NCBI GenBank assembly: GCA_023389175.1
Contig: JAEWEW010000121.1
Coordinates: forward strand, 1-10,060
Length of the DNA stretch: 10,060 bases
Direction of reading: 5' to 3'
DNA from: Pseudomonadota bacterium
GTDB taxonomy: Bacteria; Pseudomonadota; Gammaproteobacteria; Burkholderiales; Burkholderiaceae_E
In this document: positions 1-4,776 of the stretch, in pieces
Numbering within the stretch: the first letter of the stretch is position 1
Layout: each line of letters opens with the position of its first letter
Made by a program: the position numbers and the translations under genes
Notes under the pieces: model-generated
Told to the model about the DNA's origin: nothing
The model's database searches: none
The model's input: only the letters and a program-made list of their open reading frames with translations

Positions 1-13
1 AATTCTTGAGCGA

Positions 14-322
14 TCATGCTTCCTCCATCACGCACTGCAGCGGATGCTGGTGCTGGCGGGAATAGCTGCATACCTGCTCGACCTTCGTCGAGGCGATATC
101 CCGCGGGTAAAGACCACAGACGCCGCGTCCCTCGCGATGCACGGCCAGCATCACCTGGGTTGCCTTCTCACGTCCCATTCCAAAAAACTTCTGCAAGACC
201 ACCACGACAAACTCCATGGGCGTGAAATCGTCGTTCAGCAACAAGACCTGGAACATCGGGGGCGGCTTGGTACGAGCCTCCTGGCGCTCGAGGATTGTCG
301 AAGGATCATTGGGGCTCGTCAT
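14..322 (-). CDS. clpS: ATP-dependent Clp protease adaptor ClpS
   Basis: This 102-residue protein is the usual length for ClpS, the cytoplasmic adaptor that binds N-degron substrates (bulky hydrophobic N-terminal residues) and hands them to ClpAP for degradation. The variable N-terminal tail (about residues 1-22) is followed by the core. The core contains the signature LLNDDFTPMEFVV (28-40), with the substrate-pocket residues N30, D31, D32 and M36. M58 and H62 of the VHREG segment complete the amino-group binding site known in the family. The C-terminal PLQCVME strand is also typical. The ATG start gives standard length, although no strong Shine-Dalgarno sequence precedes it. clpA normally follows clpS in the same direction and would start beyond the left edge. 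The next plus-strand gene is a cold-shock protein, as in the widespread cspD-clpS divergent pair, but here the gap is unusually long. Confidence 0.97.
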   Translation of the reverse strand: MTSPNDPSTILERQEARTKPPPMFQVLLLNDDFTPMEFVVVVLQKFFGMGREKATQVMLAVHREGRGVCGLYPRDIASTKVEQVCSYSRQHQHPLQCVMEEA

Positions 323-355
323 GTCGCTACAACCATTCTATCGTCGGAGTCGATC

Positions 356-371
356 GATCGCCGAGGCGATC
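356..371. repeat. Perfect inverted repeat upstream of clpS
   Basis: GATCGCC at 356-362 and GGCGATC at 365-371 form a perfect inverted repeat about 34 bp ahead of the clpS start codon. It is a 16-base palindrome and could act as an operator or an RNA hairpin in the clpS leader. I cannot assign a regulator. A second inverted repeat (GGCGGG at 403-408 with CCCGCC at 419-424) follows. Both are flanked by similar short segments reading GATCCGCAAGCCC (369-381) and GATCGCAAGCCC. Confidence 0.35.
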
Positions 372-1188
372 CGCAAGCCCTAGCCACCTATCTGAGGCTG
401 AAGGCGGGGGATCGCAAGCCCGCCGCTGACAAGGCTGCCCGCGTCGCGAATCCGGACCGGATGAGGTGATTGTCCCAGTGCTCCTTGTCGACCATCGGCC
501 ACGACGACCAACAGATCTTAACTCTACCGCATCGCCGTTGCGTGCTGAGATTCGTCCGGCGCAGTGCCCGGACGACAGCCGCTGCCGCGATACCGATTAG
601 GCCCGAAACCTTCCATCGCGCCCGTGACCGATCTCACGTTGCCCGATGCCGAGCGACGGCCGCGCCGACATGACCCGACATCTCGGCGAACCCGCGCCGT
701 TCGCGCCACGCATTCGGCCAGGCATCGCCTGCCGATTGCGTCGCGCAAGCACAGGGCGCGCCCGGTGCAGCCATGCATTGCCTCCCGCGGTCGACGTCGG
801 CCGCATTGCGCCACGCGGCCGTCCGGGTCGAGCGACGCACCGCGTGGATCTTCAATCGCGGCCCCGGCCGGCCGCCGGGCGGAGGGTCAGGCTCGCGCCC
901 AGGGGTCGCTGCTGAAGCGGTTGGTACCCCCAGTCGACCAGTCCAACGGCGATCTGGCGGCAATTCGGACGAAAGGACGCCGCGAACAGGGACGTTTGCA
1001 CCTGTAACCATTCGTACCGCGTGGAGACGCCCGTTTTTTTCCGGTGCACTCGAACTCGACCAGATGATCGATAGCATGTCGTTATTGAACCGACAGTGCC
1101 TGTCCTTACTCGAAAATTGCGGAATACCGCGCAAAGAGGGGCAAGCGGCGCCGAATTCCCCGCTTCGAGCGACTTCGCCCGAATGCGC

Positions 1189-1218
1189 TTGACTTGGGCG
1201 AGAGACATGGAAAAGAAT
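1189..1218 (+). promoter_or_regulatory. Candidate sigma-70 promoter of the cold-shock gene
   Basis: TTGACT at 1189-1194 matches the -35 consensus at five of six positions. AAGAAT at 1213-1218, after an 18-bp spacer, matches the -10 at four of six. Transcription would start near 1225 and give a leader of about 85 bases. Long leaders are common for cold-shock genes and can act as temperature-responsive RNA structures. This is a by-eye match only. Confidence 0.35.
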
Positions 1219-1308
1219 TCGCCCCACCGGTCATGGGTGTTTATTGGCCCGCGGCCCCCGATCGGCATTTACATACGCACGGCCTTTTCACGCAGGATAC
1301 CAATCAGC

Positions 1309-1515
1309 ATGGCAACGGGGACGGTCAAGTGGTTCAATGACGCCAAGGGTTTTGGCTTCATCACGCCCGACGAAGGCGGGGAGGATCTGTTCGCGCACTT
1401 CAGTTCGGTGCAGGCGAACGGGTTCAAGTCACTCAAGGAAGGGCAGAAGGTCACGTTCGACGTGGTGCAGGGCCCCAAGGGCAAGCAGGCCTCGAACATC
1501 CGCCAGGCTTCCTGA
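1309..1515 (+). CDS. Cold-shock protein, CspA/CspD family
   Basis: The 68-residue product is a single cold-shock domain (OB fold) that binds single-stranded RNA and DNA. Members act as RNA chaperones in the cold or in stationary phase. The N-terminal GTVKWFNDAKGFGFI carries the RNP1 motif KGFGFI (13-18). DLFAHF (26-31) is the RNP2 motif, with the usual VFVHF reduced to LFAHF. The C-terminal GPKGKQASNI strand is typical of the family. The ATG at 1309 is preceded by AGGA at 1294-1297 and gives the standard domain start, whereas longer in-frame extensions upstream have no family similarity. The position opposite clpS matches cspD of many proteobacteria, but the protein lacks the longer C-terminal tail of E. 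coli CspD, so I leave it as a general Csp. A terminator follows 26 bases after the stop. Confidence 0.96.
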   Translation: MATGTVKWFNDAKGFGFITPDEGGEDLFAHFSSVQANGFKSLKEGQKVTFDVVQGPKGKQASNIRQAS

Positions 1516-1541
1516 AACCGCGCTGGCCAGGGCCAGTGCCG

Positions 1542-1571
1542 AGCCGGGCCTCGTAAGGCGCCGGCTTTTTT
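1542..1571 (+). terminator. Rho-independent terminator of the cold-shock gene
   Basis: The arm AGCCGGGCCT (1542-1551) pairs with AGGC-G-CCGGCT (1556-1566) around a CGTA loop. This gives a ten-base-pair GC-rich stem with one bulged G, followed directly by a run of six T (1566-1571). It lies 26 bases past the stop codon and separates the cold-shock gene from ghrA. Confidence 0.88.
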
Positions 1572-1585
1572 CCCGATGACGGCGG

Positions 1586-1615
1586 TTGACACCGGTCGCC
1601 TGCGGCTGGCCTAAT
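1586..1615 (+). promoter_or_regulatory. Candidate sigma-70 promoter of ghrA
   Basis: A perfect TTGACA (1586-1591) is followed after 18 bp by CCTAAT (1610-1615), a four-of-six match to the -10. It starts 15 bases past the cold-shock terminator and about 125 bp before the chosen ghrA start, so it would provide an independent transcript with a leader of roughly 118 bases. No operator is recognisable. Confidence 0.45.
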
Positions 1616-1739
1616 CGGTCGGTTGCGACGCCGCCTGGCTACTGCGAAGGCGCGCGCGCATGGCCCAACCGCGCCGGGCCGCTTTCCTCGGCCGGCCATC
1701 CGGAACTGGAACGCCATCGACGCCGTCTCCGCCCCGGCC

Positions 1740-2687
1740 ATGCATCCGCCGGCGTGCATCGTCCTGCTGAGCGACACGCTCGACCTCGGCTTCCTGCGGC
1801 CTGCGCTGCAGAAGCGCTGTCCTGGCGTCGACATCCGCACCATCGACCGCCTGGGTGACCCGGCGGAGATCGAGGCGGCCCTCTGCTGGAACCCGCCCGC
1901 CGGCGCCATCGCGCGCCTGCCCTCCCTGCGCCTGGTCCAATCGATCGGCGCCGGCGTGGATCACATCCTGCGGGATCCGGCGCTCCCTCGGACGGTTCCG
2001 GTCTGCCGCGTGATGGATCCTGCCATGGCGGCCAGCATCAGCGCCTATGTCGCCTGGGCCGTGATCCACCAGCAGCGCCACTTCGACCGCTATCTCTCCC
2101 ATCGCGTCAGCCGGCGCTGGCAGGAGGAGCCGATCGTGCCGCCGTCGCGGCATCGGGTGGGCGTTGCCGGGCTCGGATGGCTCGGCACTGCCTGCGGGAT
2201 GGCGCTCGCGGCCGCCGGCTACGACGTCCGCGGATGGCGGCGCGGGCCGGGACGCGCTGCGCCGATCGGCATCGCCGTCTTCCACGGCCCTGGCCAGCTC
2301 GACGAGTTCCTCTCCGCCTGCGACACGCTGGTGTGCCTGCTGCCGCTCACCCGCGAAACCCACGGCTTCCTCAATCAGGATCGGATTGCCCGGCTGCCGC
2401 GGGGCGCCCACGTGGTGAACGTCGGGCGTGGCGCCCATGTGGTCGAGGCCGACCTGCTCGCCGCCATCGCGAGCGGCCAGGTCGCCTCTGCGACCCTGGA
2501 CACGTTCACCGACGAACCCCTGCCGCCGGATCATCCCTTCTGGGCGGAGCCACGCATCACCATCACGCCGCACATCGCCGGCCGCACGGACCTCGAGGCG
2601 ATCGCGGCACAGACGCTCGACAATCTCGCGGTGGTCCGGGAAGGCGGACGGCCGGCCGGCACGGTGGATCCGTTCCGCGAGTACTGA
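1740..2687 (+). CDS. ghrA: Glyoxylate/hydroxypyruvate reductase A (D-2-hydroxyacid dehydrogenase)
   Basis: The 315-residue protein belongs to the NAD(P)-dependent D-2-hydroxyacid dehydrogenases, GhrA branch, which reduces glyoxylate to glycolate and hydroxypyruvate to D-glycerate in the cytoplasm. It matches E. coli GhrA in length and layout: substrate-binding lobe (SIGAGVDHIL at 68-77), Rossmann nucleotide fold with GLGWLG (144-149), and C-terminal return to the substrate lobe. The catalytic residues of the family are visible: Arg230 in NVGRG, Glu259 in FTDEP and His278 in TPHIAG. The positively charged WRRGPGR after the second strand (166-172) replaces the acidic residue used for NADH and suggests NADPH preference. 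The ATG at 1740 aligns with the family N terminus. A TTG at 1623 would add 39 unlikely residues. No clear ribosome site precedes either. The gene converges on the transporter gene downstream. Confidence 0.92.
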   Translation: MHPPACIVLLSDTLDLGFLRPALQKRCPGVDIRTIDRLGDPAEIEAALCWNPPAGAIARLPSLRLVQSIGAGVDHILRDPALPRTVPVCRVMDPAMAASISAYVAWAVIHQQRHFDRYLSHRVSRRWQEEPIVPPSRHRVGVAGLGWLGTACGMALAAAGYDVRGWRRGPGRAAPIGIAVFHGPGQLDEFLSACDTLVCLLPLTRETHGFLNQDRIARLPRGAHVVNVGRGAHVVEADLLAAIASGQVASATLDTFTDEPLPPDHPFWAEPRITITPHIAGRTDLEAIAAQTLDNLAVVREGGRPAGTVDPFREY

Positions 2688-2757
2688 CCGCGGTACCGAC
2701 CGCGACCGGAGCGGCAGCGACCGCGGGCAAGGCCAGCCGCTCGCAAAGGGAGGGATC
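2688..2757. other. Spacer between convergent genes with GACCGCG repeats
   Basis: The 70-base gap between the ghrA stop and the transporter stop, together with the end of ghrA, holds three copies of GACCGCG within about 45 bases and the palindrome CCGCGG. It is where terminators for both genes should lie, but I see no hairpin with a T run on either strand, so termination may be rho-dependent. Confidence 0.35.
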
Positions 2758-4053
2758 TCATGCGCCGGTGGCGAACATGCGACCGGCGCTGCCGCTGCCC
2801 CGGGTAGCACGCGCCAGGAGGAACGTCACCGCGAGCGACGGCAGCGCGGCACCCCACTGGGGCGCGAGGTTGCCGCAAAGATGGTAGACCGCCACCCCGA
2901 GCAGCCAGATCGCCACGGCGCCCGGATTCACGCGGCTCGCACCGACCAGGCCGGCGACATCGTGGCGCCCGCCGAGCCGCGCGAGGATCACACCGTAGAG
3001 CGGCACGAAGACCGAGCTCAGCATCAGCATGAACGGCTCCAGGCTGTGCATGGGCAGCACCAGGGCGAGGAAGGTACAACCGATCGCGAGCGTGATGCCC
3101 CAGCGGCGAACGCTCCAGCGCGGCATCAGGCTGTGGCCCGCCACCGATCCGGAATACAGGTCACCATAGGCGTTGTCGATCTCGTCGATCAGGATGAGGC
3201 CCAGGGCAACCAGGCCACCCTGGGCGAGAAGCAGGGCGGCGACCAGGTCCGCGCTCGGCGTCGTCACGGCAACCAGGACGCCCAGCATGTAGCACCAGGC
3301 ATTGGCGACCGCGTAGCCGAGCCAGGTACCCCGCAGCGCCGCGCGGCCGTCGCTGCCGTGGCGCGAGAAGTCGGCCACCAGTGGCAGCCAGGATACCGGC
3401 ATCGCGATGACCAGGTCGAGCGCGGACAGCAGGCTCATGCTGCCGTCCCCGGGCCGGTTCCAGGTCTCGCTCCAGCCCTGTGCCTGCGCGCGTCCGACGA
3501 ACTGCCAGGTAAGCCAGAGCAGCGACAGCACGACCAGCGGCAACCCGTACCGCCCGACAAAGCGGCGCACCAGCCCGACCATGGTGCCGCAGAGAAGCGC
3601 CACCAGCACCGCGCCCCAGGCGAAGGTGGCGAGCATCGGCCAGACCGACGAGGTCATGCCCCCGCCCTGCCTCGCGATCGCCACGGTACCGTCGCGCATC
3701 ACCACCAGCTCGAAGGTGGTCCAGCCCACGAGCTGCACGATGTTGAGCAGGACCGGCAGGCGGGCGAAGCTGCTGCCGTAGGTGGCATGCATGAGGCCGG
3801 CACTGGAGAGTCCGCTCTCGCAGCCGATGCGCGCAGTCCAGGCGAGCAGCCCGGCTCCGAGGATGGAACCGCACACCACGATGGCAACCGCCTCCCGCGG
3901 GCCCAGCGCGGGAACCAGGTAGGCGCCCACCTGCATCACCAGCAGCCCGACGCCGAGGCTCAGCCACAGGGCGGCATGGTCGCGCCAGCCGAAGAGACGG
4001 GAGGATTCGGGGAGCGGCGCGAGCGCCGTGTTCGTCGGTTCCGGAGCAGCCAT
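2758..4053 (-). CDS. cytX: NCS1-family transporter, CytX-like (predicted thiamine-pyrimidine HMP uptake)
   Basis: The 431-residue protein is a polytopic inner-membrane transporter of the nucleobase-cation-symport-1 (cytosine permease) family. About twelve hydrophobic segments are visible, from DHAALWLSLGVGLLVMQVGA near the N terminus to the final IWLLGVAVYHL helix. SWLPLVADFSRH matches the conserved mid-protein helix of the family, and ILIDEIDNAYGDLYSG corresponds to another conserved NCS1 segment. The TPP riboswitch in its leader points to the CytX subgroup, thought to import hydroxymethylpyrimidine for thiamine synthesis. Substrate is therefore inferred from regulation rather than seen. The start is the ATG at 4051-4053, preceded by AAGGAAGG a few bases upstream. 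An in-frame TTG 18 bases earlier would overlap the ribosome site. A cytosine or related pyrimidine permease is the alternative. Confidence 0.88.
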   Translation of the reverse strand: MAAPEPTNTALAPLPESSRLFGWRDHAALWLSLGVGLLVMQVGAYLVPALGPREAVAIVVCGSILGAGLLAWTARIGCESGLSSAGLMHATYGSSFARLPVLLNIVQLVGWTTFELVVMRDGTVAIARQGGGMTSSVWPMLATFAWGAVLVALLCGTMVGLVRRFVGRYGLPLVVLSLLWLTWQFVGRAQAQGWSETWNRPGDGSMSLLSALDLVIAMPVSWLPLVADFSRHGSDGRAALRGTWLGYAVANAWCYMLGVLVAVTTPSADLVAALLLAQGGLVALGLILIDEIDNAYGDLYSGSVAGHSLMPRWSVRRWGITLAIGCTFLALVLPMHSLEPFMLMLSSVFVPLYGVILARLGGRHDVAGLVGASRVNPGAVAIWLLGVAVYHLCGNLAPQWGAALPSLAVTFLLARATRGSGSAGRMFATGA

Positions 4054-4062
4054 CAGCCTTCC
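4054..4062 (-). promoter_or_regulatory. Ribosome-binding site of cytX
   Basis: On the minus strand AAGGAAGG precedes the ATG at 4053 by three bases, counted from its last G. This decides the start over the upstream in-frame TTG. The seven bases GGAAGGC (4056-4062) are perfectly complementary to GCCTTCC (minus strand, 4097-4103) in the leader, so the site can be masked by pairing. Confidence 0.7.
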
Positions 4063-4092
4063 TTGCAGCAACGGCAGGTCGGCGTGGCGCGA

Positions 4093-4119
4093 GGCCGGAA
4101 GGCGCGACGCGCCCCGGCC
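4093..4119 (-). promoter_or_regulatory. Expression-platform hairpin with anti-Shine-Dalgarno segment
   Basis: On the minus strand GGCCGG-GGCGC pairs with GCGCC-TT-CCGGCC around a GTC loop, an eleven-base-pair stem with a two-base TT bulge, placed between the TPP aptamer and the start codon. No T run follows, so it is not a standard intrinsic terminator. The second arm contains GCCTTCC (4097-4103), the exact complement of the cytX ribosome site, so the hairpin and the anti-SD:SD duplex cannot form together. This is the layout of a translational riboswitch. The mechanism is inferred. Confidence 0.55.
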
Positions 4120-4130
4120 ATCCGGCTCAG

Positions 4131-4239
4131 CTTCCCTGCGCGAGGATTATCTCGATCAGGTTCGAAGGGACTTTCTCAGCCGCAGCATCCCGCCATCCGC
4201 GTCGTCGACGCGGCCGCGGGGCGTGCAACACCCCCAGCC
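4131..4239 (-). promoter_or_regulatory. TPP riboswitch (THI element)
   Basis: The minus-strand leader of the transporter gene contains the conserved blocks of the thiamine-pyrophosphate aptamer in the right order: GGGGGTG (4229-4235), a variable P3 extension with a perfect CCGCGTC/GACGCGG hairpin (4197-4213), CTGAGA (4174-4179), the segment GAACCTGATC (4154-4163), and GCAGGGAA (4132-4139) at the end. TPP binding normally lowers expression of thiamine synthesis or uptake genes. Here it would shut off the transporter when thiamine pyrophosphate is plentiful. The P3 extension makes this aptamer slightly longer than the minimal form. Confidence 0.95.
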
Positions 4240-4241
4240 AC

Positions 4242-4290
4242 GTCGCCCGGCCGGCCGTACCGACCGGCGCCAGGCGACCCGCCGATTCTA
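4242..4290 (-). promoter_or_regulatory. Candidate -10 and leader hairpin upstream of the TPP riboswitch
   Basis: TAGAAT on the minus strand (4285-4290) is a good -10 match placed about 45 bases before the aptamer core, but no convincing -35 is seen. Just downstream, GTCGCC (4273-4278) and GGCGAC (4242-4247) can close a GC-rich hairpin that may insulate the aptamer or mark the end of the phhB transcript. No T run follows it. Confidence 0.3.
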
Positions 4291-4322
4291 TGCCACCGGC
4301 CGCGGAAGGCGGCCCTACGAGC

Positions 4323-4625
4323 TCAGCTTCCGGAACGGCGCGCGAACGCGGCGTCGGCGATGCGGGCGAGCTCGACGTCGCGACGCGTGAGTCCGCCGGC
4401 GTCGTGGGTCGTCAGGGTGATGTCGACCTTGTCGTAGACATTGCTCCACTCCGGGTGATGGTCGGCCTTCTCCGCGGCCAGCGCCACCTCCGTCATGAAG
4501 CCGAAGGCCTCGCGAAAGTCGCGAAACGCGAAGCGACGCCGGATGGCATCGCGGGACGGATCGCGGCTCCAGCCGGGCAGCGCCGCGAGCGCGGCCTGCA
4601 ATTCGTCGGGCGTGAGCTTCTGCAT
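4323..4625 (-). CDS. phhB: Pterin-4a-carbinolamine dehydratase
   Basis: The 100-residue protein is a complete PCD/DCoH-family enzyme. It dehydrates 4a-hydroxytetrahydrobiopterin, recycling the pterin cofactor after aromatic amino-acid hydroxylation. In bacteria without biopterin, members may serve folate or molybdopterin-related roles. The family signature is clear in residues 60-90: EKADHHPEWSNVYDKVDITL followed by THDAGGLTRRD. This includes the catalytic paired histidines, the Pro after them, the second His in TTHD and the final Asp. The start at 4623-4625 (protein beginning MQKLTPDEL) is fixed by AGGAGG five bases ahead. A longer frame from 4655 would place its start upstream of this site. 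The gene lies upstream of the transporter on the same strand and is divergent from the haem operon. No phenylalanine hydroxylase gene is in the window. Confidence 0.94.
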   Translation of the reverse strand: MQKLTPDELQAALAALPGWSRDPSRDAIRRRFAFRDFREAFGFMTEVALAAEKADHHPEWSNVYDKVDITLTTHDAGGLTRRDVELARIADAAFARRSGS

Positions 4626-4630
4626 TGCTT

Positions 4631-4636
4631 CCTCCT
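4631..4636 (-). promoter_or_regulatory. Consensus ribosome-binding site of phhB
   Basis: AGGAGG on the minus strand sits five bases before the ATG at 4625 and selects it over the upstream in-frame ATG at 4655. A GATAAT on the same strand (4654-4659) could be a -10 but lacks a matching -35. Confidence 0.85.
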
Positions 4637-4700
4637 GCGTCGGCCAGGACGACATTATCCGCAGCAGCGGCCCCGACGGCCGGCTGTCGGCGCCGGTGAG

Positions 4701-4729
4701 TTGTTTATCGTTTTGGGAATCGTTATCAT
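4701..4729 (+). promoter_or_regulatory. Promoter of the haem-uptake operon
   Basis: TTGTTT (4701-4706) and TATCAT (4724-4729, five of six to the -10 consensus) are separated by exactly 17 bp. The segment is distinctly AT-rich against its GC-rich surroundings. The -10 lies inside the Fur-box-like sequence, so a bound repressor would block RNA polymerase. Transcription would begin near 4736, about 40 bases before the receptor start. Confidence 0.7.
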
Positions 4730-4733
4730 TCGC
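4715..4733 (+). promoter_or_regulatory. Fur box (iron-responsive operator)
   Basis: The 19-base stretch matches the classical Fur consensus at 12 of 19 positions, including the unbroken core ATCATT. GAAT and ATTC form the ends of an imperfect palindrome at 4717-4731. Iron-loaded Fur would repress the haem operon by covering its -10. The divergent phhB promoter region is within about 60 bp and might also be affected. Confidence 0.72.
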
Positions 4734-4776
4734 GCTCTCTTTCTCGTCAAAAGACGTTCAAGGTTCCGCCGCTTCC

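Larger units (their letters stand above)
323..1308. other. Long intergenic region between clpS and the cold-shock gene
   Basis: Nearly 1 kb lies between two divergent genes without a recognisable protein. Several open frames cross it on both strands, but their translations are rich in Arg, Pro, Ala and Gly, lack known motifs and lack good ribosome sites, as expected of chance frames in GC-rich DNA. No tRNA T-arm signature was seen. Base composition is patchy, with an AT-richer part at about 1000-1140. Visible structure includes two short hairpins near clpS (356-371 and 403-424), a bulged hairpin near 1118-1135, a T7 run at 1034-1040 after a weak 4-bp stem, and a candidate promoter for the cold-shock gene at 1189-1218. 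It could be a decayed gene, a site of small-RNA genes, or a long regulatory leader. I cannot decide between them. Confidence 0.6.

Noticed and set aside
335..340. TAGAAT on the minus strand as a clpS -10
   Set aside because: It would leave a leader of only a few bases and has no -35 at the right distance.
1019..1040. Possible terminator: GCGT-GGAG-ACGC followed by CCG and seven T
   Set aside because: The stem has only four base pairs and a three-base gap to the T run; no gene ends upstream of it.
634..1227. Minus-strand open frame of 197 codons in the clpS-csp gap
   Set aside because: No motif, no ribosome site, and composition like the other chance frames; kept only as part of the unexplained gap.
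2428..4437. Plus-strand frame of 669 codons across the ghrA end and the transporter gene
   Set aside because: It is antisense to the transporter with its TPP riboswitch and reads as low-complexity Arg/His/Gln/Pro.
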